NCBI GenBank assembly: GCA_037127255.1
Contig: JBANSL010000013.1
Span: forward strand, 3,474,188 to 3,538,187
Origin: Persicaria tinctoria
Lineage: Eukaryota > Streptophyta > Magnoliopsida > Caryophyllales > Polygonaceae
Direction of reading: 5' to 3'
Length of the DNA: 64,000 bases
Shown piece by piece: positions 1 through 11,794 of this stretch. Below the pieces are notes generated by a model, which was given only the letters and a program-made list of their open reading frames with translations, searched no databases and was not told the origin of the DNA. The position numbers and the translations under genes are program-made. How positions within the stretch are numbered: position 1 is the first letter of the stretch; every line of letters begins with the position of its first letter.

Positions 1-1047
1 GTTTGAAATCTGAAAAAAAGAATCTGAAGAAGATAGATGGATCATCTGGAGAGATCTAACTACTTATTCCGAAGATGGCGTTTTCTTCTTCAGGTTTGAA
101 AATTAAACTGTAATCAAATTCATGAAATTTCATTTAATCATCTGGCTTCTTACTTTCAAAAGTACTACTAAATATGTCACTTGTCTCATATCAGTTAAGC
201 AAGCCTGAACTTACAAATCCAACTTCAGGAAGTTGTTCATCCACTCGATCTTTCTGCAATATCTTCTTCACAAGATCTTTGGCATTGTTGGAGAAACAAG
301 AAAATCTCAGTAGGAACTCTTGTTGGGGTCACAGATGTAAGGTTTCTGTTTCAATGGTTTAAACATCACATCCTCCCTGTCATCTTTCCAGCGGTTTTTC
401 CATTGCTGTATTTGTGTGGACCAATCCCTTGCTACAAATTCAAATGATAAGAGTTCTTAACTACTCCAGATGATTTCAGCAGCTCTCCCGTTTAGTTTGT
501 TGAAAATCACATTGGTTGGATATCGAGTGGACTGTAAAAATTGGACTCCGAATTGAAATTGATTTAACTAATTGGTAATGAAAGTGCAAAGAGGGCTCTA
601 AATTTGGACGATCACCTCCATTGTTGTAATAGAAGAAATCAGCAGACAGACCCATGGATGTTTCGATTGCGCGAATCATCAATCCTCTTCTACTGCTTAT
701 CAAACTCGGATGCAATAAAGAAGAAAGCAAATCGGATCCCATTGCCTCAAAACCTTGAATGTACTGTTACATTTTACAAGCAATTTGTACCACCTTGAAA
801 CTGAACCTGAAGCTCGAAATCGAAATCGGTTCAGATTTCATAAACGCCAATCCAACAGATAAATTCTTCCCGATTTCTATTGGGTCGGGTCTTACCACGT
901 CAGCGGGCCGCCTCTTAAACCCAAAGTTGTCGTCTTCATTAGTTCATCGTCGTTGCTTGCTGTCTCTCCTCCAATCTCGAGTCTCCACCGCCATTGCTAA
1001 GTGCTTCCAAACCCTCAACCCCTCTTCGTTGACACAGGCGAGCAACA
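1..1047. other. No confident gene; upstream region of the PPR gene
   Basis: No long ATG-started frame is present. On the minus strand around 430-310, after a possible acceptor (TTTGTAG), there is a short coding-like stretch rich in Trp, Lys and Asp that stops near 310. It could be the last exon of a gene running leftward, but I do not recognise it. Positions about 880-1047 are CT-rich and fit the 5' leader of the PPR gene. Confidence 0.4.
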
Positions 1048-3850
1048 ATGTCTTCCAAAGGTAACCTAAAAAAGCTCTCTTCTTCATTTATTTCCGACAA
1101 AGTTAGGAGGAGCGAACTCGACAGATTTCTTCAAATTGACTGTAAATCGGGAAAAATTGACACAAGTAAGGCTCGTTACTTCTTCAATTACATGCTTTCG
1201 ATGAACCCCTCACCCCCAATTTTATGTTTCAATACGCTATTAACTGCTCTTGCTAAGAGTAAGCATTGGTGTCTCGCTATCTCTCTCTATAAAGAGCTGG
1301 ACTTTGCTCGTGTCGTTGGATTGAAATCGAGTTTAATCACCTTTAAGATTTTGCTCAACTGCTATTCAAGCATGAAATTGGGGAGTGCTGCCTTTTCGGC
1401 ATTTGGCCTTGTAGTTAAGAATGGCTACCGCCCAGATGCTGTTACATACAGTCTGTTGGTCAAGGGATTGTGTTTAGAGGAGAAGCTGGTTGAAGCTGCT
1501 AGTTTGTTTCCGAAGATGATTCGGTTGGGCTGTGAGCCTAGTGTTGTTGCTTATAACACCATGATTCAGGGTTTGTGCAAGTCTGGGAACTCTGTCACTG
1601 CCCTTCAGCTGCTCCGCGAGATGGCGCAGGATAAGGTGGGTAAGGATCGAGAGGCTTGTAAGCCAAACATAGTGTCTTATGCTCTAAGTGATGGTCGCTG
1701 TATAGAGTTTCCTAGGGGCAGAATTTATCTTGATGTTGCTGCTTATAATTGTGTGATTGACGGATTGTGTCGTTCAGGGATGGAAGAGGATGCTAAGTCT
1801 CTATTCACTCAAATGGCGGACCATGGTGTTCATCCTGATGTGTTTACTTTTAACATTCTGATCAAATGGCTCTGCAGGAAGGGTAAGGTGGAACAAGGGA
1901 GGGAGGTTTTGGAAATAATGATCCAGAGAGGTGAGGTCCCTAACATTGTTACGTACAACACGGTAGTGGATGGTTACTGCAAGATTGGAAAAGTGGAAGA
2001 AGCTATGAGTTTGTACAAAGATATGAATTGTAGGGGAGTTTCGGCAGACAATGTTACTGTGAATAGCTTGTTGAGAGGTCTTTTTCAATTGAAGAAAGTT
2101 GAAGATGCTATTGCTTTATTTGGTGAAATGAAACAAGGTGTTCTTGGTATTTGTGAACCGAATCGTGTTACGTATGCTACTATGATTGACGGGCTATGTA
2201 AAGAAGGGTTTGTCAGTAATGCTGAAGATCTTTTCCAGGAAATGCAAAGTAGTGGTATTTCTCCGAATGTGATTGTTTATGGTTCTCTGATTGACGGGCT
2301 TTGTAAAGAAGGGAATTTGGATAGGGCTGAAGAGCTTTTCTTGGGAATGCAAAGTAATGGGATTCCTCCAAATGTGATTGTCTATAGTTCTTTGACTGCT
2401 GGACTATGTAAAAATGGGTATGTGAGAAAGGCTAAAGTTTTTTTCTTGGAAATGAAAAGTAGAGGAATTCCTCCAGATATCAAGATCTATAATTCTTTGA
2501 TTGATGGGATGTATAAATCTGGAAATGATGAGGAAGCAAAAAGATTCTTGGAGAATATGATTAGCGATGGTATTAAGCCGGATGTAGTGACATACAATGT
2601 TGTCATTGATCAGCTTTGTAAGAACGGAAGTATTGAACAAGCAATAAAGTTGTTAGGGTTTATGTCTCAACGGGGTGAAGTTCCCAATACAATTACTTAC
2701 GGCTGTTTGATCAAAGGCCTTTTTTTAGAAGGGAGGATCGGTGATGCACAAAATGTGCTTTCTTTGATAGAAAGTTTTGGTGAGTGTAATCTGGTAACAT
2801 ATGGCACGATGATAAATGGGTATTGCAAAGCTGGGATGCTTGAGGAGGCACGCAATTTGCACATCGAAATGGATGTAAAGGGTTTTCCCCCTAATGTTGT
2901 CTCATATAACACATTGATAGATGGGTATATTAGAGCAGATATGATAGAGGAGTCGTACAATTTGCTTTTTGAAATGGAAACCAGGGGAATAGCCCCTAAT
3001 ATCATTACTTTTAATACATTGTTAGATGGCTTTGCTTGTCGGAAAGAAAGTGCAAGAGTTATAGAGCTTTTACAGAAAATGCATGGCATGAAGATTCTAC
3101 CGAACTTGAACACTGAATGCATTTTATTGGAATTTATGAACAAGGACGAAAACTGTGAAAGTTGGATGAATTACCTCCCGGATTTCTCCTCATGCAAACC
3201 CAATAAATTACGCGCAATGAATCTTAAGGTGAGTTGGCTCCTTGATCTTAATCTAGTCATGTACTTTCCTAATTCTTTGATGCACCATCTTTTATTTCTT
3301 CCTTTGTCTTATGCCGCTCTGTCATTGTGTGGTATTGGAAACATTATCTGGTCATGATAGTTATGTGGTGCTTATTTAGGATGGAATACGGTCTAGGGTT
3401 AGATGGTTAACTGATTTGTTGGTATTCATTTCCATGTTTCTTGCTTATCTTATGTTACCTCTATTCTTAAATGGAAGTTATTATCCATGACTTGCAGAGT
3501 TGCTATCACATCATGCCTTGTCTCCAATTATGCAGATGCGCAATATTTTTCTTTTTAGATTATAAATGGATAGGCAAGTCATTGTAAGTCTGTAACGAAA
3601 GACAAGAAAATTGAGTGTTTGTGGCTCACTGAGCTCGGTACAAAGTACAACAAGGGTTAGCCATTCATCCGCATAATCTCTAGTAGACAATCTATAGAGC
3701 CTACATTACGCATACAAACATTTTATGTTGTGAGAAATTCAATCCGTCCTGAAGCCTGAAAGTGTCATTTTTATCTTGATAATTGTGCAGAAAAACAACA
3801 ACAGACATTCTCAAGCTGATCCTCAACAATCAGCAGATCAGATGAAATGA
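1048..3850 (+). CDS. P-class pentatricopeptide repeat protein, restorer-of-fertility-like
   Basis: Exon 1 is 1048-3228. A GTGAGT donor follows, and an acceptor at 3789-3790 joins in phase to a short last exon 3791-3850 (19 codons plus TGA), giving about 746 aa. If the intron is retained the frame instead runs to 3357. From residue 60 the protein is a near-continuous array of 35-residue PPR motifs with the usual beginning (VTYN-type) and the GLCK/GYCK signature. No DYW or E domain is seen, so it is P-class. The N-terminal repeats with their fixed spacing resemble restorer-of-fertility-like (RFL) proteins, which bind and help process organelle RNAs, usually in mitochondria. No clear targeting peptide can be proved by eye. 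One motif (residues about 205-230) is shortened by roughly 20 residues without loss of frame. The ATG at 1048 is the first good one in frame. The family is certain; the RNA target is unknown. Confidence 0.9.
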
Positions 3851-5292
3851 GAATCAACAAGTACTCCCTCAGATGATCTCTGACATTGCTGCACCTCACC
3901 TATCTCTAAACACTATATCTCTATCGCTAGGATTGTGGAGTGTACTCTTGTCCCAGAAGTCGCAAAACCAGCAGACACTGAAAGCAGTCAGATGTAAGCC
4001 CTCCTTTTAACGATGACTCACTCTTTCTGTTATTATTATTTTCCCTGTCCCCCAAGATTGTTACAGGATGTGTGCAAGTTATTCCCAATCAATTTTTTTC
4101 TCATTTTGTACCGATGACACGTTTCCCTGGGGCTGCATCTTGTAGTTGTCATTGTTTTTTTTGAGCAATTGTAGTTGTCATTTGAGTGACCAGTTACACA
4201 GTCCATCTGTCTTGGTGATCCTCTCAGCTATGTAGTTAAAATAAACACACTATTCTGGATATTTAAGCCAAACTGACCTCTTCTTCTTCTTCTTTTTTCC
4301 GGACTATTCAGGTTTAATCTACCATCTATACTCCTAAAAGGCCCTCGGAAAAAACATCATCACCTCCCAAAGCTTCTGCATAACTTCTATGAAGTGTGTC
4401 GCATTATTGTATTCACAGACTTCTTTTCGGTCCTGTTGTGCATTGCATGAAAAAATGGATTTACGATGCCTAGGATGTAATGCCCGTAAAGAGAACAACC
4501 TATCTCGTGGGCGCAACTACTGCTTGATACGGTACGACTTTTCTAACACAAAACTGATATTGTCCTTATTGCTGCTGCTTTCCAGGTTCCAGGAATGCTC
4601 TAGCTGCTAACTGCTCCCAAACGAGACCCAAACCGAAGCCTGTTAGGGTAACAGTAGAGATCTTAGGAACATATTTGCACTGGTAGTGCTGATATTACCT
4701 TGTAGCTTGTAAGTTGTAGCATAACTCTGTGCCTTTTCTTCGCACAATGTATAGCATCTATTTGAATTGGCCCTGACTACGCCGAAAGTGATCAAGGGCA
4801 CTTTGTTTTCGGGTATAAATGTAACAGGGATGGAGATTTTGCTTCGACAGCTCAATTGAATTGTCTTAATGGTGATTCAATATGATACAATTGAAGAGAT
4901 CTATTTTGCTCAACAGTTTCCAACTATGTACTGTATTATTACTTACCAGTTTTCAACACAACCCTGGAACCAAAAAGCACTATCCATTACTTTCACTTAT
5001 CCTGAACCTACAATGAACATCCTTTTAATGGGCTTAAAAGATCATCACTTTACCGATCTTTCTTTCAGTCTTTCAATCACGAAGAACTAAGAGAGTTTTC
5101 GGATGACCCGTAAGCAAAATTCGGATGAAAGGCAGGAATCTGGTTGGATTGATGTTCGCCATTACAGAATTTTTGGATGATCATAATCTTCCATTGTTGT
5201 TGCTTTGAACAGAGCCGGTGACAGAAATCATGAGTTTATTATCAAGTTTTTTCTGATTTTATTTGATTATATAAAAACTTTTAACAACACAT
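3851..5292. other. Intergenic; 3' flank of the PPR gene
   Basis: Only short frames without recognisable domains are seen. Pyrimidine-rich tracts and AG sites near 4310 and 4580 could mark spliced 3' UTR, but nothing coding can be supported. Confidence 0.4.
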
Positions 5293-5366
5293 GTCTGGGT
5301 GGTGTAGTTGGTTATCACGTTAGTCTCACACACTAAAGGTCCCCGGTTCGAACCCGGGCTCAGACA
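5293..5366 (+). tRNA. tRNA-Val (anticodon CAC)
   Basis: The 74-nt sequence folds as a cloverleaf. The acceptor stem GTCTGGG pairs with CTCAGAC (one G-T pair) and is followed by discriminator A at 5366. The D arm contains GGTGTAGTTGGTTATCAC. The anticodon stem is TTAGT/ACTAA with loop CTCACAC, giving anticodon CAC. The T arm is CCCCGGTTCGAACCCGGG with a standard B box. No intron is present, and CCA is not encoded, as normal for nuclear tRNA genes. T-rich DNA (ATTTTTTG) follows directly and would stop Pol III. It stands alone between two protein genes. Confidence 0.97.
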
Positions 5367-6480
5367 ATTTTTTGAAAGCTTTTTTCTTCACACCATTTCT
5401 TGGAGTAAAATATTAAATTCCGATGCATATACTTCAAATAATTCTCATGCTTGAAAATTTTTATCTTCTCTTATGTTTACCAAGGTGTTTATTTGTACCA
5501 ATCAACTTGAACATATTGTTTTAACCAATAAATGAATATGAAGCAATATGAGATGATTCTAAAAAACACAAATGTGTAGAGACCTAAATTATCAAATAGA
5601 ATTATCAAAACACCTCTAGCATCATTAACAATAAAATCCAAATCAATACAACATGGGCAAAACAAGAAAGATGATTATAAAAAACGCAAATGTGCAAAGG
5701 TCTATAACACTCAAAATTCTCAAACATAGTATCAAAACACCGCTACCATCGTTAACAACAAAAGCTTAAATCAACACAATATGGGCAAAACAAGAAATTA
5801 CATAGGCTAAAAATTCATCTGTTGTTCAAGAATTAATAATCATTTGAGCACATTTAATCTTCAGATCATCACCAAACTAAGCTAGTAAGAATTGATCATA
5901 TATTTGTTACTATGTAATTTGGTTATTTTGACGAATGAAAGAATTTAAAGCTTTAAACTAAATTTAAATGCAATCCAATTTTGAAGATTATGATATTGTT
6001 AGTGACTTCTGACATGCACATATTGTCATTTTTAGGTTTAAGGATTAAAATCTATTAAATTTGAAGTAATTCAAGTTTTTTTACCCTAACAATTTGAACA
6101 CTTTTACACTTACATACTGTAATGAAACATTATGAAAAAGAAAATCATGAAATATCACTTATACACACATTATATATACATACATGTTTTTCTAAATTAT
6201 AATAAAATAGTTCTAAAATGTATGAATTATAATATAATTATTTTACTTTAGTTTATATGAGTATTTGCTTATATTATATTGTTTTATTCATAAGTTTTTC
6301 AAAAAATAACCCTATTATAATGAACATATTTTAGAATCCAAACATAACATAAATATAAATAAATAAACGTGAAAACATTGATAATAACAAAATAAAGGGA
6401 AAAAATGAAATAATCTGAAAATATAATTTAAATTAAAAATAGAAACTGTGCCGGGTTTTCTAGAACTTGAAGTGCGCTGC
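5367..6480. other. AT-rich intergenic DNA
   Basis: Very AT-rich sequence without a gene. It contains the tandem duplication listed separately, and may contain the promoter of the carrier gene at its right end. Confidence 0.5.
5552..5797. repeat. Diverged tandem duplication, two units of about 120 bp
   Basis: Unit 1 (5552-5669) and unit 2 (5670-5797) share the order ATGATT..AAAAAAC.CAAATGTG, then ATCAAAACACC.CTA.CATC.TTAACAA, then ATGGGCAAAACAAGAAA, with many substitutions and a few indels. Confidence 0.75.
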
Positions 6481-7176
6481 AAAAAGCCAAAAACTCCTGA
6501 AAACCCTAACAGATACCCTCGAAGAAGAAAGTGGACGTCTCTCTCCCGGATAACTCTCCGGCGAAATTAAACCAACTCCGGCGTAGGATGGTGCTTTCTA
6601 GAAGCTTCCAGATTTCAGTTTCTTCCAGGAGCTGGTCAATTGCACCGAGGTTCGCATATTTCAACTTCTTTTTTTTTATCACTATTTTCAGATTGATTCG
6701 AAGCACCTCCAAACTGAGGCAATTTTCTCCATATCGATCTTGAGCTGCATTTTGTAATGTCTTCATCTGAGTGCCGAAAAAGCAATAGACGTGTTGTCAT
6801 TTGCATCTGATTTGTGTAGTGCACACGATTTTATGCCTAAATCAAGCTCTTATATTCGTTTCATGTTCCGTAGCTTGTGGATGTGCTTTGCTGCGATGAA
6901 ATCGGGAAGGGATTGACAGGTATGTTGACTTCCCAATTGCAATGTTAGCTTCTTTGATTCAGTTCTATGCAGCACTTCGAATCTGCGTTTAGTCAGTATA
7001 TGTATGAAACTATAAATGATAGTTTTGATTTTATTTGCTATTGGTTTAAGAAGAAATGACTGCTTGATTCCAAAATTGTTTTCCTACTTTACATAGTTTT
7101 AATCAGGAAATTTGATAAAATATGCTCTTTCTTTTGGAAGTTTTCTTGTTGTCGGGAAGTTCGGGAGCTTGACACA
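6481..7176 (+). promoter_or_regulatory. Probable 5' leader of the carrier gene
   Basis: GC content rises from about 6440. The region has no convincing coding frame of its own. An AG|GTATGT site at 6918-6920 suggests a 5' UTR intron. The transcription start cannot be fixed from sequence. Confidence 0.4.
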
Positions 7177-10100
7177 ATGGATGGACATAGGCGAACTTCC
7201 AAGAGTGATCAGTCCTCGACAAAAAGGAGGCCTATGCCAAAACCGATAGAAGCAGATTCTTTTGAGGCAGCTGAAGGTCATTCTGCAGTTTTCTCTAATG
7301 AGATCAGGCGAGCCTGGTCAAAATCCAATTCCCAATCGTCAGATATAGTGAGCACTGCTGATATTGTATGTGCAGTAGGACGGATATGGGAATCGGCGAA
7401 TAGGTCTCTTGCCCATCTTCAACCTAAAAGAAGTGCTAAACCCATGTATATTGGTGGTCAGAAAGAGAATATAGTGTGTCAAATTGGAGAAAAGGAAAAT
7501 ATCTATCAATCTCTTTTAGCTGAAAATGAATGTGTACACTACAATTTCAAGCCTTCTGCCCTTTCTTCATCCTCTTTCGAACAGAGTTCAGAGCACCCAA
7601 AAGTTGCTGAGATTACATCCCAAGAATCTTGCAGTAGGCAGTTTTCGGAAAATAAGAAAGATATTTATACTTTGCTTACAAAATCATGGAACCGAAATGC
7701 ATGCGCAGCTGTTAGAATTTCAGATGACTACAGAATAAGATCTGGACTGATTGGCCCAGTATCTCATTGTACCCTAAGGCAACATGTCCCCACCATCCAT
7801 GAGTATGAAAAAACTGCTGAATGCCACATCGTGAATGATAGAAGTGAAGCTTCTGAATCACTTTCTTGCTACAAAACCACTTTATCATATAATGCGAGGA
7901 ACTGTAGTTCTGCCTTGTCTTCTGGAGACAACAAGGATAACTTAAAGAATGAGAGGATGTCTATACCTTCTCTATGTTCGGATTATTTCCTTCAGGATGA
8001 TGAGGAGCCTCAGAGAGAGGTTAGTGTTCCTGTTGCTTCCAGTTCAGGGCTCTATGCCAGACATTTTGTTAGTTCAACAAGTTCAGGTTGTGCTTATGAG
8101 CATCATAAAGAGAGTTTAGATGGTGATGAAGACAGTCAGTTGTCCAATAACAAGAGAAACATGATTCCGTGCCAGGAGTTTGACGTCGATGTTGAACTTC
8201 AAATGGAGAGCCCTTCTACTGAAATAAGCAAACATATCCATGCCCTTGCAAAACAGGAACATGCTTTTTCAGGAGCCCTGGCAGGCACATGTGTAAGTCT
8301 GTGCTTACATCCTGTGGATACAATGAAGACCGTCATCCAGTCTTGTAGAGCTGAGCAGAAATCTCTTTATTTCATCGGGCAATCAATCATATCTGAAAGA
8401 GGTAAGTTTGTTCCTTTTAAAACTTTGCTTCTATTATGAGACTAAGGTCAAACGGAGAACAGAATAAGACAGACTAAATGGCATTCTTACTGTAGTTTTC
8501 ATATAATTAAATTGGTGTTTTAAGCTATGAATGTATTTATACTACCACCTTTATTTGTCAAATTTTCCGGTAAAAAAAGATGGCCTCCAACTTGATGGCA
8601 TAAAATGATTTGGATGTAGGATACATATAAATATAAATATTTCCGTATCATGATAGACTGATAGTAGTTAACTACTATCATTTCCAACCCAAGAAAGCAA
8701 TAAATGGTACTGATGTCAGGAAAAGTGGAAAGTTAAAAAAACTGATATAATATTGTGCATTACTCCAAGGTACCTTTTTAATGTTATGTCAGGCTTTGCC
8801 CTTCGCAGTACCACAAAAAAACGTGATAGAAATACTTTTTTTTTTTTTTAGTGAATGGGTTTTCCCTTCTTAATATCAGATTCCGTTTCAGGTTTAACTG
8901 GGCTTTATCGGGGAATAGCTAGCAATATTGCTACATCCGCACCCATCTCTGCTATCTACACTTTCAGCTATGAAACAGTGAAGGGGCATTTGCTTCCCTT
9001 TCTTCCGAAGGTTTGTCTTCTGTTTATGATCTATTGACCGTTTAACCATCTTTTTCATGAACTTCCGCAAGTCAAACTTAGCATTGTTATTCTCTGAATT
9101 AGGCAGTCGAAAACTTTCCCTTCTGATCTATACCGATAATCCCATGGATATATGCTAAAATTGAACTGGAAAATCTTATTCCCTCCAACTGTTTAATAAT
9201 ATCATAGTATTGTTGCAGCTTGCTAGCATTTTCCTTTGACCATTCTCTATGTTAAGTTTTAAATATGATGCATTAGTATTCTTAAGTGTGTTTCCTTTTT
9301 TCTATGCAGGAATATCATTCTTTTGCTCATTGCACCGCAGGTGGTTGTGCTAGTGTTGCCACTTCTTTTATTTTTACTCCTAGTGAGCGCATAAAGCAGC
9401 AGATGCAAGTCAGTCCACGCTATCAGAATTGCTGGTAAGGAAACTTCTATGTTATTTTTCATGATTTGTAGGTCAATGAAAACTTGTTCTTGTATAAGAG
9501 CATGCCTGCATGTTAGGACTGGCTACCTAATGTTGACAAGAATTGCTTTGCCTACACTGGTAAACTGGTTTATGTTGGAGGAGGGGACTGTCCCTTTTGA
9601 TGGCTTAAAATGCATGTGTGTCCACCCTTACATATTCAAGAGTCAAGACAACTGATTCCTGTCTTTGATTATTCATGCTGCGTCTAGTCTTTTTGTCTGC
9701 CCTCTGTAACTGTTAAATTGTAATATAGAACTTCATAAGTCAGATTCTTGTTCTCTTTTGCACGTCTGTAGGAATGCTTTTCTTAGAATCACCCAGAACG
9801 GTGGTTTGCCTTCATTATACACTGGTTGGGGAGCTGTATTGTGCAGGAACATTCCACACTCAATAATCAAAGTAAGGTGTTGCTTGCCATTTACATTTGG
9901 CATCTCTTCTGCCTGCTTCCAAACTAATTGGGGCAGCTTCTGTCAATTTTTCTAGGAGATTCTATTGTATAAGCCTTTATGTATTTTCTCGCAGTTCTAT
10001 ACTTATGAAAGCCTGAAGCAGCATATTTTGTCTTCTGATCAACCCAAGGCATGGCAAACGGTTGGCCTTTTCTCTAACATTCTACACATTGATCAATAAT

Positions 10101-10819
10101 TGTTTTCAGAACTTATTATAGTAGGATTTTAGTTCCTAATAAACTCAAGCTGCAGTCTTATTGCTAATATTCTTGCTGATGTGTTAAGTTTGATGGCTAA
10201 TAGGCTAACCTGATGTCTCTAAAATTGTAGCTATTTTGCGGAGGACTTGCTGGATCTACTGCCGCATTGTTCTCTACTCCATTTGATGTGGTGAAGACAA
10301 GATATCAAACCCAGGTAGTTTAGCTATATACATTAATGCAAATGTTCTCTTTTCAGTTTGCTACTTATCTATGAATAACCATCATCAGAATTTTGCACAT
10401 AGTTTCATAGTTGATCAGTCAGAAACTTGTGCTTGTGGGAGTAATGGTTCTGCATATTTCAGAAAATTAATTAATTTAGCTGTAAAAATTTCAAGTTCAG
10501 TGTTACATTACACTTGGTTGGTGATGTAGGTTCCTGGATCTGCAAAACAGTATAGTGGCGTTTTTAGTGCCATTCAACAAATAGGAAGGGCTGAAGGTGT
10601 CAAGGGTCTATATAGGTACAATCTTAGACTCGAACATTTCTGTAATTGCATGTGAAACCACTTTCCGGGGCCTCTGATGAGTATCTTTGCTTTCTTTTGA
10701 GCAGGGGTTTGACTCCGAGGCTTGTCATGTATATGTCTCAAGGTGCGCTATTTTTCACATCATACGAGTTCTTCAAGGGTCTATTTTCCTTGGAACGGCC
10801 TCTCCCGAGCACCCTATAG
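7177..10819 (+). CDS. Mitochondrial carrier (SLC25) family protein with long N-terminal extension
   Basis: Eight exons read in one frame: 7177-8401, 8892-9010, 9310-9434, 9772-9871, 9995-10060, 10231-10314, 10530-10615 and 10705-10819, giving 639 aa. Phases match at every join; the fifth donor (GTTGGC) is the weakest. Residues from about 361 onward form a complete three-fold carrier domain with its signatures: PVDTMK (379-384), PSERIK (472-477) and PFDVVK (562-567), each at the end of an odd-numbered helix, with G-rich helix starts (GALAG, GGLAG). Such carriers exchange small metabolites or cofactors across the inner mitochondrial or plastid membrane. The order is close to S-adenosylmethionine-carrier-like plant members, but the substrate is not readable. 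The first 360 residues are Ser-rich, polar and not recognised. They are encoded almost entirely by exon 1. The ATG at 7177 is chosen although the frame is open upstream, so the start is less certain. Confidence 0.88.
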
Positions 10820-11794
10820 AGTTTTTGATGTACAGTGTAGACTGTACCATACAGAGGAGAAATTTTTGCAAAGATCATTCCTTGGTGTCAAACTGTCAAT
10901 AACAAGCTTGTAGGACTAGGGACCTAACTATTAGGTGTTTTGAGTGTATCATACACTGACCTAGATAGGTACTCAGAAAGATGGAGTTGGTGAATAATTT
11001 GTCCCTTGTACATTGAAAAATTCAACATTTTTGTATGCCATTTCTATTGCAAGGGCAAGGTGGAAAATGGTTTGCAGTTGGAAGTTCATTTATCATCTGC
11101 TCGTCGCACATTATATCTCCTTATCAGCGCTTTTGCACACGCACACAAACGTCTAAGCAATCGGCACACTGCGCAATGAACGCTATAATCCTGGCAGTGG
11201 TTTCTGGCAGTGATCGGTTGGCATAGGTAAAGCATCATCAAAGAAAACCTTCAAAGGAAATCCAATCTGATCATTGATGGATCTTCAAGCTGTTCATTTC
11301 AACACTTAAGATGATAGTCAGGATTTTATTTAGCAACATTGAATCGACATCTCGATGTATATAGCTGTTGAAAATGTTTCTCATATAACATAAAGATGAA
11401 ATATCATCACAGAAACACAGCATTCTGTGAAGTGTGCAAACTGGGTAGTAAGTAGTAACTCATATTATTATTGGAGATTCTGTAAGTACAGATTTGGAAT
11501 ACTACTACCATCTTCTTTTGACTCCCTCAAAAATGTAAACCAGCTCTTTTTCACGGAGCCCATGTAAATTCTACACAATCTAACTCTTCCTCAGACCCCA
11601 AAACTCAAAAGTATAAATCTACAACACTTCAACATGGGAAAAATGAAGGGTTCTCACTCACTGTCTAACAATCTCATCATGAATCTTGATTATATCAAAC
11701 GATTGATACTATGAACACTACTCTCATTCCTTGACGAAACCCACAAGTATTGCACCATCTTTCAGATTGTTGATTAACCGAATAATGACTTGCT
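10820..11794. other. Convergent 3' flanks of two genes
   Basis: This holds the 3' UTR of the carrier gene from the left and that of the DUF3527 gene (minus strand) from the right. No further gene is seen. Confidence 0.5.
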
